NCBI GenBank assembly: GCA_017609385.1
Contig: JAFCEA010000046.1
Span: 1 to 5,075 of the forward strand
Length of the DNA: 5,075 nt
Reading direction: 5' to 3'
From: Candidatus Woesearchaeota archaeon
GTDB taxonomy: Archaea > Nanobdellota > Nanobdellia > Woesearchaeales > CG1-02-33-12
Shown: one piece after another, positions 1 to 5,075 of the stretch
Position numbering within the stretch: position 1 is the stretch's first letter
Layout: the number at the start of each line of letters is the position of its first letter
Position numbers and translations under genes: made by a program
The notes under the pieces: generated by a model
What the model was told of the DNA's origin: nothing
The model's database searches: none
Seen by the model: only the letters and a program-made list of their open reading frames with translations

Positions 1-1008
1 ATCATCAATAGAAAAAGACTCTACTTTATATCCCATTTGCTTTAAAATCTCCTTAAGAAAATTTACAAGTGTTGTTTTGCCTGTACCAACCCCACCCTGA
101 ATGCCAACAATTGTAGTTTTATGATTTTTGTGCTTGCTTATTATTCTATCTAATAAAGGAATTATAATCTTTTTAAATTCTGAAATAGAATAAAACTTTT
201 TGTTCTTAGATATTTTGTATGCCCTATATAACTCTTGTAGCCTTTCTTTATTAACTATATCAATAATTGATTTCATATTTTTAATTTTATAATCTGGTTT
301 TACAGCTACAGCATATTTTGTTTCAATATTCACAAAAAGACAGGTCTTAAAAAATTGTTTTTTTGCAGTCAAAACATCTTTAATCATATCATTTCCAATA
401 TGTAATGTCTCATCAGGTTTAATGCCTATTTTTTTTAATTTTTCTTTCAGAATAATAAATGCCTTTGGGTTTGGTTTTGAATAACCTAGTTTATATGACA
501 TGAGCACAAGGCTTTTATCAAATAAATCATAAAGAGATTTTATATCTGGATCTTTAGTTAATAACCTATTCATATCAATCTCAGTATAAAACTGTGCATT
601 TGATACTATGCCTAGTTTAAGACCCTGCTCTTTAAGTTTTTTTAGGGTTAATATTACATTAGGATATAGAACTCTTTTGCCTGCCATGCAATTATGCTCA
701 TAAGCAATCTTAAACAAAAAATCCTTATCAAATTTATAATCAATTTTCTTAAGGATCATTGCCCATATTTTTTCTATTTTTACCTCGGGATACCTTATAC
801 CCATTGCTCTTTTGATTCTATGAATTTTATCTATTGAACTAACAAATAAATCCAAAAGTTCATTAGGTGTGGTTTTAAGCTTGTATTTCTTCTTAATTTT
901 TGAAAATGCTTTTAGCAGCATTTCCTTTTTAGCTAAAGAATCCTCAAGATCACCTATCTCTTGCTTTAGTAATGTTCCATAGATATCAAATATTATTGCT
1001 TTAATCAT
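1..1008 (-). CDS. HAD-like hydrolase fused to a glycerate-kinase-like P-loop domain (partial, C-terminus beyond left edge)
   Basis: The 336 visible codons begin with ATG at 1008 and run off the left edge. Residues 1-220 form a haloacid dehalogenase (HAD) superfamily hydrolase: motif I FDIYGTL (nucleophile Asp8), motif II VSNA (Ser136), motif III SKPNP (Lys178) and motif IV GNDMIKD (Asp207, Asp211), with a helical cap between motifs I and II. After a linker, residues 299-336 start a P-loop kinase: Walker A GGVGTGKTT (305-313), then SIDD at the edge, which matches the S-[IL]-D-D pattern of D-glycerate 3-kinase and related uridine-kinase-like enzymes. Oddly, the second Asp of the usual DxD is Tyr10, as in L-2-haloacid dehalogenases. 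The start overlaps the stop of the upstream glycosyltransferase (ATGATTAA, 8 nt) and no Shine-Dalgarno is visible, so translation is probably coupled. The HAD call is strong; kinase substrate and overall role are inferred. Confidence 0.85.
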   Translation of the reverse strand, partial: MIKAIIFDIYGTLLKQEIGDLEDSLAKKEMLLKAFSKIKKKYKLKTTPNELLDLFVSSIDKIHRIKRAMGIRYPEVKIEKIWAMILKKIDYKFDKDFLFKIAYEHNCMAGKRVLYPNVILTLKKLKEQGLKLGIVSNAQFYTEIDMNRLLTKDPDIKSLYDLFDKSLVLMSYKLGYSKPNPKAFIILKEKLKKIGIKPDETLHIGNDMIKDVLTAKKQFFKTCLFVNIETKYAVAVKPDYKIKNMKSIIDIVNKERLQELYRAYKISKNKKFYSISEFKKIIIPLLDRIISKHKNHKTTIVGIQGGVGTGKTTLVNFLKEILKQMGYKVESFSIDD

Positions 1009-2434
1009 TTTTGAAATAATCTATAAGAAATTTATTATCAATATAAACATTTTTCCATGTTTTTTTCTTCAGTTTTTCTGTTTCCCTAATTATTTTTTTT
1101 AATCTTGTTTTATAACAAGCTATGGAGAAGTTTTTCAGTATGATTTTTTTATTAGAATTGATTATAACAGAATTCTTTTCTTTTAAGAAATCAATCATTC
1201 TTTTCAACTGCCTCTGCTTCAATAAACCCTTATAGTTTATTTTGTCTAATAATCTTATTTGTTGATGATTTCTATATTCAGAGAAATCCCTTTTATTGAT
1301 TAAGATTTTATCATAGAAATGATTCATACTTAAACCATTTGCCTTCAGGTCTTTAAATATATAGGAAATTCTTCTGCCAACTACTTTTTTATCAGCTACC
1401 CAGGCTTCAAGAAAAGTAAAACCAAAACCCTCTTGTATTGATGTGGTGATTATAGCATCAGATATGGAAAATAAATCAATCATATTATTTTTATTTTTTG
1501 TATTTTTTGCTGCAATTAATTTATGCCCAAATCCAATTGTGACAGGAAGTTTTTTCTTTTTAACATAATCCTTGATTAATTTTCCGTAAGCCCTGTCTTT
1601 TTTTGAATTGCCCTCGAGGGTTATGAGCAACTGCCATTCATCTTTTATTGAATTAAGAAGTTTTAGGATAACTATGCTTTCTATAATGTTTTTTCTTCTT
1701 AGAAGCTTAACAGGGCATAGCAGAATTTTTCTATTTTTCTTAAATATATATTTATTTTCTCTTGCATAATCCTCAAGCCCTTTAACTAATTTATCTGTTC
1801 TGTGTGGTTTTGATGAGAATAACTCCATGTTAATTGAATTAGGGTATAGGAATATATGATTTTCAGGAATACCTATTTTTTTAAGCAGGGCCTTATCTCT
1901 TGAATTTATGGTCATATAAAATATATTTTTGTAGATTGGATATGCAATCTTGCTTCCAAAGAGCCTGTCTTTTTTTCCAGAGCAGTTAAGTAGCAATCTG
2001 AGTCTGTCTGGTCTGTTTTCTTCTGCAAAATCATGCAATTGAAGAAGAAGAACAAAATTCTTATCTTTTAATTCTTTTGCTAAGAGTAGAAGTGCTGCTC
2101 CAAGATAAGAGTTTTTAAAAAGATTAACATTATGGCAATGCAGCACGCATTTATTGGATAACTCAAGCTTGTTTTTTATGTTTTCTTTGAGCTTGTTAGC
2201 TTTCTTCATTAGCTCTTCTTTACTCTTAAATATCTTATCATCATAGTCCACATCAGGAATATCAATAACCTTTATCTTCTTATATTCTGGATGGAAAGTT
2301 TCTTTTTTTGAGGAATAGATAAGGTTAAGGTTTATTTCTGGGTTAGTTTCAAGACTTTGTAAAATATTTTCTATTACTGTCCTTATTCCGCTTTGTTTCA
2401 TATGGTAGTGGAGTGCATAGTAATTAATCTTCAT
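1001..2434 (-). CDS. GT4-like (GT-B fold) glycosyltransferase
   Basis: This is probably a cytoplasmic enzyme that moves a sugar from a nucleotide-sugar donor to an unknown acceptor. It has 477 residues from the ATG at 2434. An N-terminal Rossmann-like half has a short SGIR loop (15-18) where GT4 enzymes have a glycine-rich acceptor loop, and an LQLHDF segment (131-136). The C-terminal half has RRKN (246-249), equivalent to the donor-phosphate-binding Arg/Lys region, and the diagnostic E-x7-E motif EGFGFTFLE (335-343). No signal peptide or membrane segment is evident. A Lys/Arg-rich C-terminal tail of about 80 residues is longer than the fold needs. An in-frame TTG at 2446 would add four residues, but the ATG lies about 26 nt from a TATA box, as expected for a leaderless archaeal mRNA. 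The HAD/kinase fusion follows with an 8-nt overlap, so both likely act in one pathway. The family call is firm; acceptor and donor are unknown. Confidence 0.88.
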   Translation of the reverse strand: MKINYYALHYHMKQSGIRTVIENILQSLETNPEINLNLIYSSKKETFHPEYKKIKVIDIPDVDYDDKIFKSKEELMKKANKLKENIKNKLELSNKCVLHCHNVNLFKNSYLGAALLLLAKELKDKNFVLLLQLHDFAEENRPDRLRLLLNCSGKKDRLFGSKIAYPIYKNIFYMTINSRDKALLKKIGIPENHIFLYPNSINMELFSSKPHRTDKLVKGLEDYARENKYIFKKNRKILLCPVKLLRRKNIIESIVILKLLNSIKDEWQLLITLEGNSKKDRAYGKLIKDYVKKKKLPVTIGFGHKLIAAKNTKNKNNMIDLFSISDAIITTSIQEGFGFTFLEAWVADKKVVGRRISYIFKDLKANGLSMNHFYDKILINKRDFSEYRNHQQIRLLDKINYKGLLKQRQLKRMIDFLKEKNSVIINSNKKIILKNFSIACYKTRLKKIIRETEKLKKKTWKNVYIDNKFLIDYFKND

Positions 2435-2453
2435 AATTTTATGCAAGGGCTAA

Positions 2454-2465
2454 CCATATAAAAAT
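2454..2465 (-). promoter_or_regulatory. TATA box for the glycosyltransferase operon
   Basis: On the minus strand this reads ATTTTTATATGG, a good match to the archaeal TATA consensus. Its centre is about 26 nt before the ATG at 2434, so transcription should start at or next to the start codon, giving a leaderless mRNA. It would serve both the glycosyltransferase and the overlapping HAD/kinase gene. Confidence 0.65.
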
Positions 2466-2477
2466 GTTTCTTACTGA

Positions 2478-2609
2478 ACTGAAAAAGAAATAGACCTAAC
2501 CAACTATGACAAACTCTTCGAAAGAACAATTTTTCTTCATTTCTACAATAATTTACGTAAAATCAACGGAAATTTAAGGGAAAACATAATAAATGGAATA
2601 ACCTTGTAA
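2478..2609 (+). pseudogene. Possible decayed coding remnant
   Basis: This plus-strand frame is open for 43 codons between stops at 2475-2477 and 2607-2609 and has no start codon at its head. The encoded peptide (containing NYDKLFERT and FLHFYNNLRK) has the charged/hydrophobic alternation of a helical protein segment and not the low complexity expected of AT-rich spacer. A second frame reads WNNLVRLVEI and ends in a TGA overlapping the ATG at 2623, which could mark a frameshifted gene end abutting the next remnant. I do not recognise a family. It may be chance; the strip has no other gene. Confidence 0.25.
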
Positions 2610-2622
2610 GACTCGTTGAAAT

Positions 2623-2706
2623 ATGAGGCCCTTAAAAACCTTTGATGAATTTTTAGAGAAAGGTATTATGAAAAAAAGAACTCCAGACCTAGCCAGGGCC
2701 AATTCA
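2623..2706 (+). pseudogene. Truncated 5' end of a small plus-strand gene
   Basis: An ATG at 2623 opens a convincing hydrophilic N-terminus: a TFDEFLEKGI stretch followed by KKRTPDLARANSL. This resembles the start of small archaeal hypothetical proteins that I associate, from memory only, with HEPN or toxin-antitoxin families. From about residue 29 the frame runs antisense to the ribbon-helix-helix gene (stop at 2708) and becomes a Leu/Ser/Phe/Cys-rich string typical of reading a real gene backwards. The sensible part thus ends at the 3' boundary of that gene, as if an insertion or deletion had cut it. No remainder was found elsewhere in the window. The frame itself stays open to 2832, but I do not believe that part is protein-coding. 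Confidence 0.4.
2668..2680 (-). terminator. Possible oligo-T terminator for the ribbon-helix-helix gene
   Basis: About 30 nt past the stop of the 2708-3031 gene, the minus strand has seven consecutive T residues (complement of 2671-2677). Archaeal termination commonly uses such tracts without a strong hairpin. The tract also lies inside the Lys codons of the truncated plus-strand gene, so it could be incidental. Confidence 0.3.
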
Positions 2707-2707
2707 C

Positions 2708-3031
2708 TCAAGGTTTCTCTCTTTTCTCTATGTCCTTTAATATGCTCATTATGTATTTCCTTGGTGTCTGGCTTACTTTGCTTCTCAGCTCTTTCATTTC
2801 ATCTGTTGGGTTTATTCCTGTTTCTTTTTTGAATTCTTCTTGGCTTATCATTCCGCCTATATACCTTCTTTCAAAGTCATTTATTATTTTGGCCTTTTCC
2901 TCTCTTACCAGGTTTGCAATCCTGTACTTTAGCCAGTCAGTCCTGCTTATCTTGTAATGCTGGGCCACATATTCCATATCGTAGAGCAGGGCCTTGGCCA
3001 ACCTTATGTTAAACTGGGTTGTTTCTTCCAT
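2708..3031 (-). CDS. Small ribbon-helix-helix DNA-binding protein, antitoxin- or regulator-like
   Basis: The 107-residue protein starts at the ATG at 3031. Residues 4-10 (TTQFNIR) form the predicted beta ribbon, residues 11-26 (around LLYDMEYVAQ) the first helix and residues 29-46 (SRTDWLKYRI onward) the second, matching the ribbon-helix-helix fold that binds DNA as a dimer. A charged C-terminal part (50-107) contains GGMISQEEFKKETGI, reminiscent of the tail that follows the DNA-binding region in archaeal antitoxins and may contact a partner. A GTG at 3100 would add 23 residues, but they do not fit the fold, and the ATG lies about 27 nt after a TATA box. It probably represses a promoter, perhaps its own. 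Codons are visibly richer in G and C than in the neighbouring HEPN gene. The fold is likely; the target and any toxin partner are unknown. Confidence 0.72.
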   Translation of the reverse strand: MEETTQFNIRLAKALLYDMEYVAQHYKISRTDWLKYRIANLVREEKAKIINDFERRYIGGMISQEEFKKETGINPTDEMKELRSKVSQTPRKYIMSILKDIEKREKP

Positions 3032-3052
3032 TTGATAGGATATAATAGGATT

Positions 3053-3064
3053 CACTATAAATAG
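3053..3064 (-). promoter_or_regulatory. TATA box for the ribbon-helix-helix gene
   Basis: The minus strand reads CTATTTATAGTG, centred 27-28 nt before the ATG at 3031, which predicts transcription starting within a few bases of the start codon. The box is itself near-palindromic (CACTATAAATAG on plus), so it could double as an operator for a dimeric repressor. Confidence 0.6.
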
Positions 3065-3100
3065 TTTTCGGTTTTTACTTACTTTAATCTTTAATATCAC

Positions 3101-3253
3101 TTACTGCATAGCAGACAATATGTCTGGATGATTAGGGGGTGCGTCGTTCTACGGACAGATAGTCTTTTTCTTCGAAAAAGAATTAATAAGAAGGGTTGTC
3201 AGTGCTATGCACATATAGTCTTTTTATGTAAAAAAGGATTTTATTAGAGGCGC
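3101..3253. repeat. Short array of imperfect 56-bp tandem units with hairpins
   Basis: Two adjacent units, 3137-3192 and 3193-3248, have a 56-bp period. In an ungapped hand alignment about 35 of 56 positions match, including the shared core ATAGTCTTTTT followed by AAAAAG. Each begins with GGGT. A third, more degenerate unit (about 3101-3134) resembles the second but lacks the T5/A5 hairpin. Small hairpins with three-base loops occur at comparable places: CTGC-ATA-GCAG (3104-3114), CGT-TCT-ACG (3145-3153) and GTGC-TAT-GCAC (3202-3212). Further inverted repeats are CAGACA-ATA-TGTCTG (3112-3126) and TCTTTTTC-TTC-GAAAAAGA (3163-3181). The period is not a multiple of three, so this is not a protein repeat. 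The role is unknown: structured RNA, 3' UTR, or mobile-element end. Confidence 0.6.
3219..3238 (-). terminator. Likely terminator of the HEPN gene
   Basis: About 16 nt past the HEPN stop, the minus strand carries TCCTTTTTTACATAAAAAGA: a T6 tract that can also pair with the following A5 to form a weak hairpin. Because both arms are homopolymeric, the site could slow transcription from either direction. It is the T/A hairpin of the second array unit. Confidence 0.45.
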
Positions 3254-3260
3254 CTATAAT
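3243..3260. repeat. 18-bp near-perfect palindrome across the HEPN stop codon
   Basis: ATTAGAGGCGCCTATAAT is self-complementary except for one mismatched pair, with the perfect GC-rich core AGGCGCCT. It stands out in AT-rich surroundings, contains the TAG stop (3254-3256) of the HEPN gene and lies at the edge of the tandem array. It could be a protein-binding site, a recombination boundary or part of a terminator structure. Confidence 0.4.
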
Positions 3261-4249
3261 TCGTTACCTCGATTGTATTGATTTAATAAAAATCTTTTTT
3301 GCATCTCTTTGTCAATACCTAACTTTCTAAAAATTTCATTTTCCATAATCATTTGAAGATAAAACAATAATTGAGGTTCTTTTATTAACAAATCAGAGTT
3401 TAAATGATGAACAAGAGAATTTCTAATTTTTAATAATTTTTCAAGAACATTCTTTAATTTTTGTTCTTCAAAACCAATATCAATCAAATTCAGATAAATT
3501 ATTATTTTATCCAGAGTATTATGTTCATACAAATAATTTTGGTCAATATTTCTGATAATCTTTTTTATTCTTTTATCAAAAAAAGAAAGAAAATCCAAAG
3601 TAAATTTTACTGCTCTTTTAATGAAAGCAATTTCTGATTTCTCAAACAATTTATTATGGGATTTATGGACATTATAATTATTATTTGATAATTTTTCTAA
3701 CGCTGTCCAACAAATTAAAAATTTTAACTCTCTTACTATTTCAGAGTGTGATATATTGTAAGCATAGATTGTTGTTAATAATCCATCTAATTCTTCTTTT
3801 TTTGATTCACTTAGTTTTTTTAATGATGTATCAATGAATAAACTAATATCTCTTGTATAAAATACTCCTCTAGTATGAACACCATGAATCAACTCTGAAA
3901 ATCTATTTTCTCTTGGTTTTACAAATTTAGATTGAAATGATGAATACTTTTTACCTTTTTTGTATTTATACCACCCCAAGAAGAAAACACTTCTACTTTG
4001 AGCAAAAGAATAAAGGAATTCCAACCAACTCGCATTTTTTTTTGCTTCGTCCTCTGTCTTTGATTTAATAAAACATTTAGCAGTTTTAAATACACCGCGA
4101 TAATAGGGTTTTGAAAATTTTGTTCTATTTTTTTCAAATTCTTCTGCCAATTTCAACGGAATTATCCGGATACCTAGCTCTTTATTTTCATATTTCTTAT
4201 CTTTGGGAATATACAAATTATAAAAATCAAAAACATAAGTTTCAACCAT
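3254..4249 (-). CDS. HEPN-domain protein, probable RNase (ApeA/abortive-infection-like)
   Basis: The 331-residue protein starts at ATG 4249. Its N-terminal half (1-140) is aromatic and strand-rich (YVFDFYNLYI, then SVFFLGWYKYKK) with no family I can name. The C-terminal half is helical and looks like a HEPN domain: a WTALEKLSN helix (181-189), a long charged helical linker, then KIRNSLVHH (274-282), which carries the R-x4-H signature (Arg276 to His281) that forms the RNase active site in HEPN proteins. Two-part proteins of this kind with an ApeA-like HEPN domain act in phage defence by cutting RNA. The gene is divergent from a Res-like helicase, which supports a defence role. No signal peptide or membrane helix is seen. 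It is more AT-rich than the neighbouring small regulator. The HEPN call is good; nuclease activity and trigger are inferred. Confidence 0.75.
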   Translation of the reverse strand: MVETYVFDFYNLYIPKDKKYENKELGIRIIPLKLAEEFEKNRTKFSKPYYRGVFKTAKCFIKSKTEDEAKKNASWLEFLYSFAQSRSVFFLGWYKYKKGKKYSSFQSKFVKPRENRFSELIHGVHTRGVFYTRDISLFIDTSLKKLSESKKEELDGLLTTIYAYNISHSEIVRELKFLICWTALEKLSNNNYNVHKSHNKLFEKSEIAFIKRAVKFTLDFLSFFDKRIKKIIRNIDQNYLYEHNTLDKIIIYLNLIDIGFEEQKLKNVLEKLLKIRNSLVHHLNSDLLIKEPQLLFYLQMIMENEIFRKLGIDKEMQKRFLLNQYNRGNEL

Positions 4250-4275
4250 TTTATTATATATTTAAGATGAACTCC

Positions 4276-4285
4276 TTTATTTATG
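4276..4285 (-). promoter_or_regulatory. Possible TATA box for the HEPN gene
   Basis: The minus strand reads CATAAATAAA, centred about 31 nt before the ATG at 4249, giving a predicted leader of about 5 nt. A stronger-looking AT run (AAATATATAATA, about 4251-4263) lies too close to the start codon to place initiation upstream of it. No Shine-Dalgarno sits at a useful distance; AAAGGAG near 4273-4279 is over 20 nt away. Confidence 0.4.
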
Positions 4286-4288
4286 TTT

Positions 4289-4322
4289 CTTTTTTCCAAA
4301 AAAAGAAGATAGAAGGGTGTCT
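4289..4322 (+). repeat. Possible related copy of the array hairpin, upstream of the HEPN gene
   Basis: CTTTTTTCCAAAAAAAG (4289-4305) is a T6/A7 inverted repeat, followed by AGATAGAAGGGTGTC. The order hairpin, short AT spacer, AGAAGGGT, then GTC mirrors 3164-3200 in the array. If related, copies lie on both sides of the HEPN gene in the same orientation. The AT-rich composition makes chance similarity a real possibility. Confidence 0.3.
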
Positions 4323-4350
4323 TTAAAAGAAAAACATTAATAAAGTACAT

Positions 4351-4360
4351 CTATATATTT
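4351..4360 (+). promoter_or_regulatory. TATA box for the helicase gene
   Basis: CTATATATTT is centred about 28 nt before the ATG at 4383, so the transcript would begin at or just before the start codon. The preceding AAAGTACAT could act as the BRE. With the HEPN promoter it forms a divergent regulatory region of 133 bp (4250-4382). Confidence 0.6.
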
Positions 4361-4382
4361 GTATTATAAGAGGTATAACATA

Positions 4383-5075
4383 ATGGATTTGTCTGTTTCA
4401 AGTAAATTAAAAGAGAAAGTGGAAGACTGGAGAAAAGATGGGTATCCCTGCAATTATCCTGCTATTGCTGAGATCCTTAATTTTAATTTGTATGAAGATG
4501 AAAGGGGAAATAAAATCCTGAGGTATCTAAGAAAAGCTCAATTTGAAGCGTTAGAAATATACTGGTATTTGAGGCTTGTTGAAAAAACCCCTCACATATT
4601 TGAACTATATAAGAGATTATATGATGATCCTGTTGAATTATTGAAAGCATTAGGAATTTTCTTGAAACCAGAAGATATTATCAAATTGATGAGTGCAGGA
4701 GGATTAGATGCTATTTTTGAGAAAATTAAAACAAATGATGAATTTGTTAAAAAGAATAAACTTGAAGCAGTAAGAGAATCTTTAACGCTTGATTATCCGA
4801 GTTATATTTTGGCTTTGGCTATGGGTTCTGGCAAAACCGTATTAATCGGTTCAATTATATCTATTGAGTTTACATTAGCATTAGAATATCATGATGATTT
4901 TGTTAAAAATGCTTTAGTATTTGCACCAGGAAAAACTATTTTAGGGGCATTAAAAGAGATTTCCGACATCCCTTTTGAAAAGATTTTACCTCCAAGGTTG
5001 TACAAACAATTTATGAGTTCTGTAAAAATAACATATACACAGGATAAGGAAAAAGATATATCTATAATAAGGGGA
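4383..5075 (+). CDS. DEAD/DEAH-type SF2 helicase, type III restriction Res-like (partial, N-terminal part)
   Basis: The 231 visible codons run from ATG 4383 to the right edge. Such proteins use ATP to move along or remodel nucleic acid; in type III restriction-modification the Res subunit carries this motor plus a nuclease. RYLRKAQFEALEIYW (47-61) is a Q-motif-like element typical of Res-type helicases, AMGSGKT (146-152) is Walker A/motif I, and LVFAPGKTILGAL (178-190) fits motif Ia. About 80 helical residues separate the Q-like element from motif I, longer than in compact helicases, suggesting an insertion. The DEAD/DEAH motif, later motifs and any nuclease domain lie beyond the window. The start is supported by a leaderless TATA box. 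Divergent from the HEPN gene, it may belong to a restriction or other anti-phage system; no methyltransferase is visible here. Confidence 0.8.
   Translation, partial: MDLSVSSKLKEKVEDWRKDGYPCNYPAIAEILNFNLYEDERGNKILRYLRKAQFEALEIYWYLRLVEKTPHIFELYKRLYDDPVELLKALGIFLKPEDIIKLMSAGGLDAIFEKIKTNDEFVKKNKLEAVRESLTLDYPSYILALAMGSGKTVLIGSIISIEFTLALEYHDDFVKNALVFAPGKTILGALKEISDIPFEKILPPRLYKQFMSSVKITYTQDKEKDISIIRG

Noticed and set aside
1261..1310. Possible C/D box guide RNA (GTTGATGA followed later by D-box-like bases)
   Set aside because: It lies within the glycosyltransferase coding sequence, the boxes are imperfect, and no closing stem or second box pair is seen.
2707..2957. Plus-strand hydrophobic frames that look like membrane proteins
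   Set aside because: They are antisense to the ribbon-helix-helix gene. Reading a Lys/Glu-rich gene backwards gives Leu/Ser/Phe-rich strings that mimic membrane helices.
3128..3247. A 39-codon plus-strand frame with Cys-rich content (GCQCYAH, FLCKKGF)
   Set aside because: It runs through the tandem array, whose 56-bp period does not preserve reading frame between units, and it has no TATA box at the right distance. The hairpins explain the sequence better than a zinc-binding peptide.
3101..3253. CRISPR array
   Set aside because: There are only two or three units, they are adjacent without distinct spacers, their identity is modest, and no cas gene is in the window.
3032..3253. tRNA or other standard RNA gene
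   Set aside because: I found no cloverleaf arms or TTCGA T-loop signature; the hairpins here are short and do not match a tRNA.
3919..4326. Frames at 3919-4137 (minus) and 4111-4326 (plus) overlapping the HEPN gene
   Set aside because: Their peptides lack recognisable motifs or good start contexts, and they lie largely inside the well-supported HEPN reading frame.

Overview
This AT-rich window looks archaeal, possibly from a DPANN-type lineage such as Woesearchaeota or Pacearchaeota. That placement is inferred from sequence character, not from a marker gene. Three genes have a TATA-like box centred about 26-28 nt before the first base of their best ATG, with little or no leader and no Shine-Dalgarno sequence. 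This is the pattern of leaderless archaeal promoters. Arginine is mostly AGA/AGG.

Left part (1-2464, minus strand): a two-gene operon reads leftward from a TATA box near 2460. The first gene (1001-2434) is a GT-B fold, GT4-like glycosyltransferase. The second (1-1008, cut by the left edge) overlaps its 3' end by 8 nt. It fuses a HAD-like hydrolase to a P-loop kinase domain that resembles D-glycerate 3-kinase. Together they suggest synthesis of a sugar conjugate, possibly a glycosyl-glycerate compatible solute, but the substrates are not proven.

Middle part (2465-3253): the strip 2465-2707 has no intact gene. It carries what look like decayed plus-strand coding remnants, the clearest being a start codon and about 26 plausible codons that stop making sense exactly where the 3' end of the next gene begins. 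That gene (2708-3031, minus) is a small ribbon-helix-helix DNA-binding protein with its own leaderless promoter. Between it and the next gene lies a compact array of two or three imperfect tandem units (about 3101-3253), each able to form small hairpins and rich in T5/A5 tracts.

Right part (3254-5075): a minus-strand HEPN-domain protein with the R-x4-H RNase signature is transcribed divergently from a plus-strand superfamily 2 helicase. The helicase resembles type III restriction (Res) subunits and runs off the right edge. The two share a 133-bp promoter region. A HEPN nuclease, a Res-like helicase, a small DNA-binding regulator, gene debris and repeats side by side have the look of a defence or mobile-cargo region joined to a housekeeping or solute operon. 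The defence role is an inference from domains and layout.
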